Shown: positions 34,625 to 46,520, numbered from the stretch's first letter. The stretch is 64,000 bases of DNA from Ceratopteris richardii (GCA_020310875.1 CM035407.1:217775145-217839144), one strand, 5' to 3'. A program made the numbers and translations. The notes: a model not told the origin generated them from the sequence alone.

Positions 34625-35943
34625 CTAGATTTCTATGTGCTTGGTACGTGCATGGAAAACAGGATTTTTGGCGATGGCCATGCAACTTTGGTTGTCATAC
34701 TTCAACTCTGTAGCCTCCTGTCCTTGTACTCCTATGTGCCATAGGATCCTCCTCAACCATACGGATTCACATGCTGCAACGCATGCAGCTTTGTACTCAG
34801 CTTTAGTAGAAGATAATGCTATAGTTCGTTGCTTCTTACTGATCCAAGAGAAAATCCCTGATCCTAAAGAAAAGCAATATCCAGAAACTGATTTTCTGGT
34901 ATCAATATCTCCTACCCAATCTAAGTCACAATATCTGACTAGAGATGATCCTTCTTCATAAAGAATACCATAATCAGTGGTTCCTTTCACATAACTGAGT
35001 ATCCGCATGCTTGCCTTCCAATGAGTTTGGCAAGGCTTATTAGAGAACCTGCTTACTACTCCAACAACATAAGAGATGTCTGGTCTGCTATTGCACAAGT
35101 AGATGAGGCTTCCAACTAATTTCCTGTATCTTCCAATATCCAATGGAGGTGAAGTATCTTCAATAGATAATTTTGTGTTGACCTCCATAGGTGTAGAAAT
35201 TTCCTTGCAATCCTCCATGTCGAATGCCTTCAATATCTGCCTTGCATACTTTTGTTGAGAGATGAAAATCTTCCCTGGTTCCTACCAAACTTCAAGACCT
35301 AAGCAATAATGCACTAAGCCCAAGTCTGTCATTTCAAATTCTGAACTCAGGGCATCTTTTGTTTGTTGAAGAAGAGCATCATCATTTCTTGTAATCACAA
35401 GGTCATCTACATAGAGTACAAGCACAATTGTCTTCCCTCCTTTCTTTAGAACATACAAGTTAGCATCAGAAAACATCTTTTGAACCCTAGTTCCAAGAGA
35501 TACTTATCTATCCCTTGGTACCATGCTCTAGGGGCTTGTTTTAGCCCATATAATGCCTTCTTCAGCTTACATACCTTGTTCTCTAAATGGGGAGCCTCAA
35601 ACCCTAGTGGCTGAGACACATATACCTCCTCCTTGAGGTCTCCATTCAGGAACACTGATTTAACATCCATGTGATAGACTGGCCAACGCTTATGTGCAGC
35701 CATAGCTAGTACTACTCGGATAGTGGTCATTCTTGCAGTCAAGGCAAATGATTCACAAAAGTCAATGCCTTCAACTTGTGAGTAGCCCTGTGCAACAAGT
35801 CTTGCTTTATATTTTTCTAGAGTACCATCAGCCTTGTACTTTAGCTTCCAAACCCACTTGGTGCCAATGACTTTACGCTTAGCTGGTCGATCCGCTAGCT
35901 CCCACATTCCATTCTTTATGATATTGTTGTATTCTGTTTGCAT
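34625..35943 (-). pseudogene. Element A reverse transcriptase-RNase H
   Basis: The minus strand gives RT from [20 protein letters not shown] (35943) through [27 protein letters not shown] and LYVDDLVITR (near 35410, catalytic DD present). A frameshift near 35450-35480 and a stop near 35280 split it. RNase H follows from 35233 with GSLIYLCNSRPD, DLDWVGDIDTRKS, LSSTKAEYKA and HARTKHIEI. Lesions are few. In frame order it lies between the integrase and the 3' LTR, as expected for copia. Confidence 0.92.
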
Positions 35944-36114
35944 GGCTGCCCTCCGATTCGGATCATGGAGTGCCTCTTACACATTGGTTGGTTCCTTTGC
36001 TTCTTCTTGAATGAGATTAGCCATCAAGGCTGTGTTTACAATATGGGCGCTTGCCCGTCTCTGTTCCTCTATTCTCTGTGATCGCCTCGGTCCATCTGCA
36101 ACCTGTTCTAGTGA

Positions 36115-37553
36115 CTATGGGATGGGGTTTGCAGAATCATAGAGCTGCCTCACCCAACGTGGCAATGGCTTTTCCACTTGGGTGTCGATAGGTTGCTGAC
36201 TTTCAGACTCATCATCTGAAGATGATGCTTCCTTCTCTTGTGTAGAAGGGATAGCTCTTGGGCCAGGTTCATAGTGGATTGCCCCTTCGCCTGATGATAA
36301 AGTGGAAGCTCTCTTTTCCTCCTCCACTGCATGTGGCTGCTCCTCCTTAAACACCACATCACGACTCGCCATGATCTTCTTAGCCTCAGGGTCATAAAGC
36401 TTATAAGCCTTCTTATCTTCACTGTACCCTAGGAAAATACATTTGATGCTTTTTGGTTGAAGCTTGTTTCTCTCTCTATCTGGAACATGTACATAACATT
36501 CACTTCCAAATACTTTGAAATGGGAAACAAAAGGCTTTTTACCAGTGTAGGCTTCTTGTGGAGTCTTTCCATCAAGTGCCTTGGTGTAGCTTCGATTCAA
36601 GATGTAGACAGCAGTGTTGACAACCTCTGCCCAAAACTGATTAGGCAGACCCTTTCCTTTCAACATGCACCTTGCCATCTCCATGATGGTTCGATTCCGA
36701 CGTTCTACAACACCGTTCTGTTGAGGACTATGTGCCACTATGAGTTGATGTTTGATTCCCTTAATCTTGCAGAAATCTTCAAACTCTGTTGATGTGAACT
36801 CACCACCACCGTCTGTCCTGAATTTCTTCATCTTCTTCCTTGTTTCAATTTCAACAAGCTGAAGCCATTCTTTAAACTTACCAAAAGCTTGAGCCTTATC
36901 GCGAAGGAAGTACACCCACATCTTCTTGCTATAGTGGTCGACAAGTAACATGGGAAGATCCACCCAAGGCCTGTGTAGGTATTTTTCCGCACAAGTCAGC
37001 ATGCACCAAGTCTAGAGGATAGCTTGCCCTGTTCTTGCTTTCTTGTGGAAACACCTTCCTCTGTTGCTTGCCCATCATGCAAGCTTCACATGGCTCCTTC
37101 ATTACTGCAATCGATGGTAGGTGTGCAACCATACCTCTGCGATGCATCTCCTTCAGTACAGGGTATCCAATGTGGCCGAATCTCTCATGCCATAGCTTAC
37201 TTGTGCCCACGTTTGTAGTGGTTGTAAGAGCACACAAATCATCCAGGTTGTTCCTCCTTATGCCAGTCCCAACCATGTTGTTGTTACCGTCCATAATCTT
37301 AGCTCGTGTCTTACTGAAAGATACTTGGTGACCTTGATCAGTTATAGAATCTACTGAAAGTAGATTTCGTTTTATTTGTGGAACATACAACACATTTGAA
37401 AGCTTTCTGATATCACCATTAGAGTTAATGAAAGAAACCATACCTTCGCTCTCTGCAGGACATCTTGCATTGTTCCCTACCTTTACTGTGATGGGTTCCT
37501 TTAGAGGCTGTAAGGAACTGTAAAGGTCTTTTCTACTCGTCATGTGACGAGAT
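36115..37553 (-). pseudogene. Element A protease end and integrase
   Basis: From 37553 down: the protease continues from HMTSRKDLY after the C1 insertion, then YVPQIKRNLLSVDS, LWHERFGHIGYP and CEACMMGKQ (HHCC zinc module). The first catalytic Asp region (LVHADLCG) is followed by a frameshift near 36950-36990. The core continues with RTDGGGEF (second Asp) and QNGVVERRNRT (Glu), then KVFGSECYVHVP and SRDVVF. Stop near 36117. Catalytic residues are present but the frame is split by a shift and by C1. Confidence 0.9.
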
Positions 37554-37782
37554 TGTTGATATATTTAGGTAGTGATGTGTGTGAACACTCTAGGACTGCC
37601 GGGGCACTTTTTTCCTTCTTTAGGAGGTTTTTTCCCCCGGCTTGTATATACGCCTATTGCCCTAATGGGCTACTTATCTTTGTACATTCTCTAGTAATAC
37701 ATTCAGTCTTGTGTGTTGTGCTCCAAGCTTCTTCTTCTTCCTTGTGCTGTTCGCGTGCTTCCGCAGACGTCTAACTCCAACA
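37554..37782 (+). repeat. 5' LTR of C1
   Basis: TGTTGATATATTT to CTAACTCCAACA, 229 bp. Followed by the primer-binding site TGGTATCAGAG at 37785. Confidence 0.95.
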
Positions 37783-37784
37783 AT

Positions 37785-37796
37785 TGGTATCAGAGA
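37785..37796 (+). other. Primer-binding site of C1
   Basis: TGGTATCAGAGA: initiator Met-tRNA complement with its last base changed from C. Confidence 0.85.
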
Positions 37797-38137
37797 AGGT
37801 CGTTGCTTCTTCTAGGGTGCCGTCGACACTCCTCCGTTTGGAGTCTCAGATTCGCACAAAATTTGGTGAGCATACTCAGGGTGTTTTCAAGATCAAAACA
37901 GTTTCGCTCTGTGGTGCCGAAATCGCGATCTGAGCTTGTTTCGGCCTCCGAACGCACTATCGCAGTGCTTGTGTAGGCTATTTCGTCCTTTTGTGCCAAA
38001 GGTATATACCAGTTTCTGTTCGCCAGTTTAAGCGTCTCAAAGTCTGCTACAGGTCTAGCAGAACTCGTCTTGGCAGTTCTGTTCAACTTTTTGAGATACA
38101 GTCAATTTTCTGCATCAAGGTATTTTAGTCACCGGCC

Positions 38138-40414
38138 ATGGCTGAAAGCAGTGATGTATTCCGTATGTTGGCTGTTGAGGATAAGTTGGATGGTACCAAC
38201 TACCCATTATGGGCTTATATGATGCGACATGTACTGGTTGCAAAAGGATTGTGGAACATTGTGCAGGGTGTTGAAAGACGTCCTGTTACACCTGTAACGA
38301 CAGGTACTGCAAATACAGGTGTTGGAGCTGATGAAGATGGTGTCGAAGATGATATTCCGCAGATTCCTGTTCGTGCTACTGTTTCTGTTGCACCTACTGC
38401 AGAGCAGATTCGTTGGGATGGCAGAGATGCCCAGGGACATGCATTGATAGCTTTGTCTGTCAAACGTGCCATTATTCCTCACATTCGCTCTTGCAGAACA
38501 GCAAAGGATGCTTGGGATACACTTACCACTTTGTACCAGGCTAGGAATGAGGCTCGTGTTGCTTACCTCCGAAAACAGTTGGAGAGTGAGCACATGAATG
38601 AAGGTGATTCGATGGACAGTTTTCTTACAAAGATCAAAGACCTAAAGGAACAATTGATTTCTGCTGATGAGGTTATACCAGATAGCTCACTTGTGCAGAC
38701 CGTTCTGAATGGCCTTCCTGATTCATATCAGAGTTTTGCCTCTACTCTTCGATTGATGATGAAAGGCAATCCGAATGCCTTGTCATTTGAGGAATTAGTC
38801 TCTGCTCTGTTGCAGGAAGATCAGTCCAGGCAGAACAGGTCCATTATGCGTGTTGCAGATCAAGCTTTCCTGGCTAGTCAGAAGGGCAAAGGAAAATGGA
38901 GCTCTTTTACTAGTAAGCAGAAATCGGCAAATGCTGCACAATCGAAGAACCAGGATAAAGATGAGAAGAAATCAGAAAAGCAGAAATTGTTCTGCAAGTA
39001 CTGTAAAGGAAATGATCATATTATAAAGAACTGTCCAAAACTGGCTGCTAAAGAGGCAAAGAAGAAAGAGGTTGGAATGGTTGTTGCAGAGGCCTCTACA
39101 CCAAAAATAGAGTCTGCAAATCTTGTGCAGGAAGAAGAATGGGCGTTTACTACTGTCTGCAGTTTTGACCCATCTTCTCATGATCAGTGCATGTCTGCAG
39201 TAGACTCAGATGTTTGGTACTTTGTCAGTGGGGCAACCAAACATATTACCTCGCAGCGCAGTTTCTTCTCTTCACTCGAGCCTTCCCCTACAGGGAATAC
39301 TGTCACATGCTCCAATAACTCCTCTTATCCTGTTATGGGAGTTGGTAAGATCATTCTGACTACTGCTGATGGTAGTTCTTTCACTTTGTCAGATGCTTTA
39401 TTTGTGCCAGGGATCAAAAAGAACCTGTTATCAGTTTCTGCATTAGCCAAGATTGGCTTGGTTGTGAAATTCGTTGATGACAGGTGTACAGTCCATGATC
39501 TCTCAAATGGCGATGTGATTATTGCTTCTGGCATTTTATGTCGTGGGCTGTATAAGCTCATAGACTATGAAAAATCTGTGAATGATTCGGCATGTGCAGT
39601 TCATGATTCTCAGGCTATGTCAGATGCAAAGCTTTGGCATGCACGCTTTGGTCATCTGAATTTTGCTAGTTTGTTACGCCTGCAGAAATCTGAAATGGTG
39701 TCCTCTTTGCCCAAACTTGAGGCACCTGGAAAACATGTTTGTGAAGGCTGTATTTTGGGCAAAATGCAGCGTTCTTCCTTTCCAAAAGATGGTTCAGTTC
39801 GGGCTATGCAGAAATTGCAGCTTGTACATAGTGATGTCTGTGGTCCTATGCAGACACCCTCTTTTGGAAATTACCTTTACTTCGTGACTTTCATTGATGA
39901 TTTTTCCAGGCATGCATGGGTATATCCACTCAAAGAAAAGTCCGAAGTGTTCATGTGCTTCAAACAGTTTTTGGTTTTAGCTGAAAATCTGTCAGCATGT
40001 AAAATGGGCACCCTCCGTTCTAATCGAGGGGGGGAATATATGTCTTCAGATTTTAATGCATTTCTGGCTGAACGTGGGATAAAACACCAGTGTAGAGTGC
40101 CGTATACACCTCAACAGAATGGAGTTGCTGAACGAAAGAACAGGTCACTCATGGAGATGGCGAGGTGCATGGTCAAAAGTCAGGCTTTACCACATAGTTT
40201 CTGGCTTGAGGCTGTCATGTGTGGAGCATATGTACTGAATAGGTGTCCCACTAAAGCGTTGCAGTCTATCACTCCATATGAGGCTTGGCATGACCGCAAG
40301 CCATCTGTTGCTCATCTGCGTGTTTTTGGTTGTTTGGCATATGCATTAGTGCCTGAACAACATCGCAGAAAATTGGATGATAAGGCAGTAAAATGTATTT
40401 GGGTACAGTTCTGA
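38138..40414 (+). pseudogene. C1 gag, protease and integrase (758 codons)
   Basis: ATG at 38138 (CCATGGCTG context). Gag opens MAESSDVFRMLAVEDKLDGT and has a CCHC knuckle CKYCKGNDHIIKNC (about 38992). The protease motif reads YFVSGATKHIT: the catalytic Asp is Val near 39222, while C2 and C3 keep Asp. The zinc module LWHARFGHLNF and CEGCILGKM, and integrase HSDVCGPM and NGVAERKNR are present, but the second catalytic Asp is Asn (RSNRGGEY). A 5-nt deletion near 40400, seen by comparison with C3 at 58248, throws the frame and ends it at 40412. In intact copies this polyprotein would supply capsid, protease and integrase. Confidence 0.95.
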
Positions 40415-42399
40415 AAGTAAAGGCTATCGTCTGTATCATCCACAGACTAAACGCATTCTGGTTAGCCGTGATGTTGTCTTTGTGGAAGATGCTATTCAGC
40501 CATTGCTTTCATGTACTAAGGAGACATCTGTTAGCTCCAAAGACATGTATGATACTTTGATGCCTCTTTTTACAGGTTGACAGGCTAGCGCTGGTCCTAA
40601 TGAGGCAACTTCTCAGCCTTTGTAGGTTTCATATGATGATGCAGATCATTCCATTTCTGATGCAGATTTACATGATGCACTTGTTGATGAGAGAGCTGAT
40701 ATTGAACAGGCAAAAACTATGCCAAAATGGTTGGTGCAGACTTTGCGTGACAGCAAATTAGATGCACCTTTGTCATATCGTACTCGTTCAGGCTCTCATA
40801 GTACCTCCTTTGCATCAGATTGCTATGCTATGGCTGCATCTAGTCTCTGTGATGAGAATGAGCCTGTTTCTTTTGATGAAGCACAAAATTCAGAAAATTG
40901 GATGGCTGCTATGCAATCTGAATATGATGCTATAATGAAGAATGGTACATGGTCTTTATGTGACTTGCCTCCTGGCAAGAAGGCCATTGGCACTAAGTGG
41001 GTATACAAGCTGAAGCATAAACCTGATGGTACAGTTGACAGGTATAAGGCTAGGCTTGTTGCAAAGGGTTATGCGCAGGAAAGAGGCATTGATTTTGATG
41101 AGACCTTTGCACCTACATGCCGTATGACTACTGTTCGGAGCATTTGTGCACTTGCAGCCCATCATGGTTGGAATGTACATCAGTTGGACATTAAAACAGC
41201 ATTTCTGAATGGTGACTTGCATGAAGAAGTGTATGTTTTTCAGCCCCGTGGCTTTGTGCAGAAAGGGCATGAAAACCAGGTGTGCAAGTTAAAGAAGGCG
41301 TTATATGGTTTAAAGCAAGCACCACGTGCTTGGTATGAGAAAATACATGCCTATCTGATTGCACATGGTTTTGAGAACAGTCCAACTGAAAGCACCTTAT
41401 ATGTTAAGCGTGCTAATGATGTGCTTTTGATCATTGTTGTCTATGTAGACGACATGCTGCTCACTGGTCCTCTTGAGAAGCATATTGCTGATTTCAAGGC
41501 TGATTTGCATGCCTCATTTGAGATGTCTGATTTGGGGCATTTGCATCACTATTTGGGCATTCAGTTTATGCACGTTGATGGTGGAATGGCTTTGTGTCAA
41601 ACGAAATGGTATTGACACATTATTGCAGCGTTTTGGCCTTGAAGACTGTAAGCCTATTGCCACTCCTATGGAGACAGGTTTACGATTGAGTCTTCATGAT
41701 GCTGGAGATGCATTTGATGCTGTTCTCTATCAGCAGGCTATTGGATGCTTGATTTACTTATGCATTACTCGGCCAGATATTCAGTTTGTTGTCTCATAGA
41801 TGAGCAGGTTTATGCATTGCCCAGGAGTCACGCATTGGAAAGCGGTTAAGCGCATCTTTCGCTACTTGAGTGGTACTCGGCTACTTGGGTTGTTTTATCC
41901 CAAGGGGGGATCACTACCGCCAGATTTGCATGCTTTTTCTGACTCAGATTGGGCTGGTTGCTATGACACTCGTGTGTCCACCAGTGGTTTTTGCTTCATG
42001 CTTGGTAGCTCATGTATATCTTGGTTGAGCAAGAAGCAGCCTACTGTGGCCACTTCCAGTTGTGAGGCTGAGTATAGGGAAGCTTTCACAACGACTGTTG
42101 AGTGTGTGTGGCTCAGACGCCTTATGGCTGATTTGGGTGTTGGCCAGTCTTCTGCCACCACCATCTTCACTGACAGTCAGAGCGCATTGGCAGTTGCGAG
42201 GAACCCTGTGTTCCATGCTCGCACTAAGCACATTGAGGTGCATTATCACTATGTCAGGGAGAGGTTCTCTGCTAGGGAGATCAGCTTGGCATATGTGCCC
42301 ACGCAGGAGAACATTGCAGACCTTTTCACGAAGGCTCTGCCTAGGGAGAAGTTTGAAGCTTTCCGCAAAGCTTTGGGCTTACTTCCTTTTGTGGAGTGA
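40415..42399 (+). pseudogene. C1 reverse transcriptase-RNase H
   Basis: After the frameshift the polyprotein continues in another frame. It crosses stops at 40578 and 40623, then runs open from 40719 to 41615 with GTKWVYKLKHKPDGT, HQLDIKTAFLNG (motif A Asp), [11 protein letters not shown] and YVDDMLLTG (catalytic DD). A short indel near 41605 shifts the frame again, and TAG at 41797-41799 replaces the Gln found in C3. RNase H from 41800 has SDSDWAGCYDTR, SSCEAEYREA and ARTKHIEVHYHY, ending at 42397-42399. All RT catalytic residues survive in pieces. Confidence 0.93.
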
Positions 42400-42473
42400 T
42401 TTCCACATAGCTTGGCACTTCCTTATACATGAGTGCCAGCTCCTTGTTCACCGCATCACTCCCAGGGGGGATG

Positions 42474-42703
42474 AGTTGATATATTTAGGTAGTGATGTGT
42501 GTGAACACTCTAGGACTGCCGGGGCACTTTTTTCCCTCTTTAGGAGGTTTTTTTCCCCCGGCTTGTATATACGCCTATTGCCCTAATGGGCTACTTATCT
42601 TTGTACATTCTCTAGTAATACATTCAGTCTTGTGTGTTGTGCTCCAAGCTTCTTCTTCTTCCTTGTGTTGTTCGCGTGCTTCCGCAGACGTCTAACTCCA
42701 ATA
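42474..42703 (+). repeat. 3' LTR of C1
   Basis: It follows the polypurine tract CCCAGGGGGGATG. The first base is changed (A for T) and the end reads CTCCAATA. Otherwise nearly identical to the 5' LTR. Confidence 0.93.
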
Positions 42704-43753
42704 GAGATGCACCACTGTCCAACACCCATGAGTCATCTGTTCTTGAATCTTTAGCCGAGGAGCACACCTCCTCTATCGTAACAAATAACTCAAGCTGTGT
42801 TTTTGCTGTGTTGACAGACTCCTTGCCCTTTCCACCTTTTGAAGAGCCACTCTTCTCTTCTTCCTTCTTGATGCGACAGTCTTGGATTCTGTGTCCCTTC
42901 TTCTTGCTGTGAAAACACTCTCCCTTGAACTTCTTTCATTCTTCTTTTTGTCTCCATCTTTTGAAGAGTCTATTTTGCCTCCTTTGGCATTTGCTATGAA
43001 TGCAGCATCTCCTTTGCTACCACCACTCCTTGCCTTGAGCCGCAGCTCCTCCTACATGAGTAAGGCACTGAATTCTTCAAAAGTTAGTGGTTGAGGTCTG
43101 ATTTGAGTGTTAAGAGCAGTTACCAAACCATCAAACTTAGGCGGACAGATTCAAAGACAACGTCGAGCTAGCTCCTCACTTGAGTTTTGAACACCTGCAC
43201 CTGCCATTTGATCTCGTAGATTCTTTATGCGAGTGATAAACACCTCTGTAGTCTCCCCATCAGCAAATTGTTCTGCTGCAAGCTGATTCTCCAAGTTCTG
43301 AATCCGTGTCTATTTACGAGTTTCATATTGATTTCTCAATATGTTCCATGCTTCACATGCCTTCGTAGTATGCTGAATGAGAGTCAGAACACTATCAGAA
43401 GTACTTGTAACAAGAGCACAGAGTGCATCTGCATTTCTACGTTTCCAAGCACGTAGAAGATCAGCATCAAGAGGAATCATTCGACCATGATTATTTGGAT
43501 CAGGTCTTTCTTGGGGCTCATGATCAGTCCCAAGAACAGTCTCCAAAAGCTCATACAAATCAAGAATAGAAGTGATTTTGAACTTCCACAAGGTATAGTT
43601 CCTACCATCAAGTTTACCTTCTGTGAAGCCTGGTGGCTGTATCTGCAATGTTGGGATGACCGGCATCATTGCTGCTCCTGCTTGTGCGCCACCTACTCAT
43701 GTTGATGAACCACCTTGGCCCCCAGTCGTAGATGATGACGCACCGCTTGACAT
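42704..43753 (-). pseudogene. Element A gag and start of protease
   Basis: On the minus strand a likely start ATG lies at 43753, with a TGA a few codons on. The main gag frame (43669-43310) contains GKLDGRNYTLWKFKI, the copia gag signature, and ends at a stop near 43310. The rest of gag follows with stops and shifts, including Lys-rich sequence near 43000, and the interval ends at the protease motif WVLDSGAS at 42704-42730, where C1 cuts it. The knuckle is not clearly readable. Confidence 0.85.
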
Positions 43754-43821
43754 CTTCTCTTTTTTGTTCTTCAAACCTCTGCAACCTCTGTGTTTCTACT
43801 TATGCACCACTCAGAGCCTCC

Positions 43822-43836
43822 TGAGCTCTGATACCA
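43822..43836 (-). other. Primer-binding site of element A
   Basis: The minus strand reads TGGTATCAGAGCTCA directly inside the 5' LTR. Confidence 0.92.
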
Positions 43837-44360
43837 TGTAAGAAAATAACAGCACAACCGAATAGACTTGTAGACAAAGTTGAGAGAAAAATGCAGACAA
43901 AGATAGACAGAGACTGAGAGATAGAGAACTCAAATTCTCAGATTGCCGGTAAAATATATGATCCGACAATATCTCCATGACTAGAAGTCCTACCGTCTTG
44001 GCCCTACAGGTCGGGGGGATAGGCCCTCCGGACACCGCAGAAGGGGGCAATCCCCCCTCAGCACTCCCCCCATTAAGGTTCTATGGGGAAACCGCGCGAT
44101 GCCAGAGGGCCTTTATTTTCACCTTAAATGGCAACTCAATGGCGTGGAAGTTTATGCCCTACCTAACCTAATGGCTAGGCTCACAAAGATCATCTGCAAC
44201 CATCAACGGTCACACATAGACCTCATCTAACTTGGAAGTTAGGGTTCCACAAATGTCCGGGCTCTCATAATGGCTTCTCCTCATAATGGGGGCCTTACAA
44301 CTTAGAGCACCATGGATCATTTGTGGTCACATGAGGGTTGAGTATTGAGCATATCTAACA
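43837..44360 (-). repeat. 5' LTR of element A with promoter-side deletion
   Basis: 524 bp against 722 bp for the other LTR. Sequence equivalent to about 33837-34033, including the TATATAAGC box, is missing: TTCTCAGATTG joins directly to CCGGTAAAAT near 43945. Without that box the element probably could not be transcribed. Confidence 0.9.
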
Positions 44361-44365
44361 ACTAA

Positions 44366-44382
44366 CACTCTCCATCATATAT
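44366..44382 (+). repeat. Displaced end of B 3' LTR and its right TATAT duplication
   Basis: CACTCTCCATCA (44366-44377) completes the B LTR, followed by TATAT at 44378-44382, matching 27290-27294. Confidence 0.88.
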
Positions 44383-44419
44383 GACACTCAAAGAAAATTA
44401 TTCTTATCATAAAATAATT

Positions 44420-44810
44420 TCATATTGGTATGCTATTTCATGGTCTATATAAGCTCACAAAGTATGAAAAATATGTGGATGATATATTATGAATATGCAA
44501 TCCAACATTCGAGGCCCTCTCATATGCAAAACTTTTGCATGCACGTTCAAGCCATTTGAGTTTGGGTACTTTTGTCACACATCCAAAAAATTTATATGGT
44601 GTGCTCTTTGGATGAACATTAGGGACGATCTGCAAATACATATAATGGATAAAGATTGGATAAGATTCAACATTGTTCCATTGTCAAAGACGCTACAATA
44701 AGATCATTTGAGCATAAATTATTGCCTTTTCATAGGGATGTATGTGGCACTATGCAGATGCCATCTTTCTGTAATTACCTATACTTTGTGAATTTTCTAT
44801 AAATCATTTT
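44420..44810 (+). pseudogene. Heavily decayed family C pol fragment
   Basis: Readable in pieces: GLYKLTKYEKYVDD matches GLYKLIDYEKSVND of C1, AKLLHARSSHLSLG matches AKLWHARFGHLNFA, and HRDVCGTMQMPSFCNYLYFV matches HSDVCGPMQTPSFGNYLYFV. Many stops and indels make it far older than C1-C3. Confidence 0.8.
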
Positions 44811-44990
44811 TCTACACATCCATGAATCTATTCATTCGATGACACATGGACCTTGAGTTGCACATGTGATGGTTGAGTTTGCACATGCATATGTGGGTTC
44901 TAGTTAACTCTTGAGGTCACCACCAATCCAAGGATATATATATATAGTGGTTTGTTTAGTGGGAAGCTCTAGATGATTTCTCAAATGTGG
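44811..44990. other. No recognisable feature
   Basis: Short spacer with a TATATATATATA tract near 44937; nothing else recognised. Confidence 0.35.
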
Positions 44991-45170
44991 GTCAGTTAGG
45001 TTCTAATAGTGAGCTCCTTGTTTATCACATTAAGCAAAGGGAGACTTGTGAGCATATCGAATTAGTGATGTGTGTGAACACACTTACGAATATTGCACTT
45101 CCTTTCCCTCTTTGGAATGTTTCTTTTGTATGGCTTGTACATATCCCTATAACCATAATGAGAAATGTAT
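44990..45170 (+). repeat. Decayed family C pol-LTR junction
   Basis: AGCTCCTTGTTTATCACATT resembles the C sequence just before its 3' LTR, and TAGTGATGTGTGTGAACAC to GGCTTGTACATA (about 45062-45150) resembles the first 110 bp of the C LTR. It is an older 3' end of the same family. Confidence 0.75.
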
Positions 45171-45234
45171 CGTCCTCCAATGTGGAATTTGGACCAATGC
45201 CAAAGCTAATAAAATCTATGGGACCCTAATAAAA

Positions 45235-45830
45235 TCTATGTTGCCTACAAGACACAGACAACCTTGGCCATCTCTTCTTCTCGTGTCCAAGAGGTTACCC
45301 AATCTTGTAATCTCTTACCAGGATTTTGAGTTTACAAAGGCAAATCAGCTCAAAACAAGCATTATTTGGAGAAACAATTGGCTACTCTTCTGCCTTGTGG
45401 AGCATCATAGAAGCAAAGCGCTTTGGAAGATATGGATAGAATGATGTGTAGTCAACCTTGATGCCTGGCAGAAAGAATGGTCTATTGGAAAATCGCTCGG
45501 TTTGTTAGCCACAAGAATATGTAATTATAAAAGATCACCACATTTTGGAAAGATTAAAAGCAAGTGGGTTACTCATGAGGGAGAAAATCATTGACCTTCT
45601 CTATAACTCCCTTTAAAATGATAGTTATTAGCCAAATCTTGGGTCTCGTCCAATTTTGGACCATCATAACATTTACAGCTTTGGGTGGTCATTCTACCCC
45701 TACTTTGTGGAATACAAGGAATTCCAAGAGTAGTAAGCCCATTCTCTGTATAATTGTTCTTTTATTAATTCAAGCATAGGAGATTGCACCTAGGCCGAAC
45801 TTCCTCTTATATATATATAAGTATCCCAAG
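45235..45830 (+). pseudogene. LINE ORF2 3' end and tail, decayed
   Basis: Conceptual translation across stops matches the C-terminus of the LINE at 17220-21044: GHLFFSCPRG for HIFLTCPNS, LFGETIGYSSALWSII for LLGEAIGCSATLWNAI, LWKIWIE, EWSIGKSLGLL and KWVTHEGE. The untranslated tail also matches (GGCCGAACTTCCT), ending near TATATATATA at 45811-45820. A 5'-truncated and much older copy of the same LINE family. Confidence 0.88.
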
Positions 45831-45874
45831 CAGTCTTGTTACATTTGGGGGTGTTAGGGGCACCACCACCATAA

Positions 45875-45896
45875 ATAAATAAATAAATAAATAAAA
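45875..45896 (+). repeat. AAAT microsatellite
   Basis: About five AAAT units. Confidence 0.9.
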
Positions 45897-46432
45897 ACTT
45901 ACAGGAGTAATTATGCACCTTTTCTCTTTTCTTTTTTTCTTTCTGGAAGCTCACCGTGATGGTCTACTCTTTCAGATACATTGGAAATTGAAAGTACAAG
46001 TTTCCTACCCTTGGATCCCCTCATGTCCCCCAATTTCAAGGGGCTGGTTTAGACATGTCAAACGTACTAGGGATTCAACCCTTGTCAGCTGCAAGAGATT
46101 GAAATGTGTTAATGATTTATTTTTTTAGTATGAGAGGGCTTCGCGCATGAGAAAATAAATGATGCCGTGCAACATATACTATGAACTCGTGTAACGTGTT
46201 CAATAGAGGCTCTCTACTATGTTTTCCCACATGGATTCTTTTAAAAATACTTGTTTACATAAAGAAAACTTGAGAAATATTTGTTCCCTCAATTCATTTG
46301 TCAATTATTATCTTTTAAAAGAGCCGCAGACCATGACAGTCACTCAAGTGCAACATCGATTAGTCAAGCCAACAAAAAGTCACCCAAATTCATGAATCAA
46401 ATTTGTTGTGACGATTAATTCTAATGTTTTTG
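45897..46432. other. No recognisable feature
   Basis: Unassigned sequence before the tandem duplication. Some pyrimidine-rich tracts; no coding or mobile motif recognised. Confidence 0.35.
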
Positions 46433-46484
46433 TGTTTATTATTCAACGAAAAAAGGGGCTCGCTTTCGGAAATAACCAATGATT

Positions 46485-46485
46485 T

Positions 46486-46517
<32 letters not shown>

Positions 46518-46520
46518 CCT
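46485..46520 (+). repeat. GA repeat and poly-G tract
   Basis: (GA)n followed by nine or ten G residues; a shorter version lies at 52338-52360 in unit 2. Confidence 0.9.

Larger units (their letters stand above)
37549..42708 (+). mobile_element. Copia element C1 inside element A
   Basis: A full-length family C element with 229-230 bp LTRs and a perfect GAGAT duplication at 37549-37553 and 42704-42708. It split element A directly after the protease D-S-G-A-S motif: the outer frame reads WVLDSGAS on the 42.7-kb side and HMTSRKD on the 37.5-kb side. Confidence 0.95.
33717..44365 (-). mobile_element. Copia element A, minus strand, carrying C1
   Basis: On the minus strand: 5' LTR 44360-43837, primer-binding site, gag, protease (split by C1), integrase, RT-RNase H, polypurine tract and 3' LTR 34443-33722. 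Target duplications are ATTAA at 33717-33721 and ACTAA at 44361-44365, one mismatch. It sits in the 3' LTR of element B. Confidence 0.92.
27290..44382 (+). mobile_element. Copia element B, carrying nested elements A and C1
   Basis: B consists of a 5' LTR, primer-binding site, gag-pol, polypurine tract and a 3' LTR. Element A interrupts that 3' LTR 12 bp before its end. B is bounded by a TATAT duplication at 27290-27294 and 44378-44382. B landed in copia relic E. Insertion order is therefore relic E, then B, then A, then C1. Confidence 0.92.
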
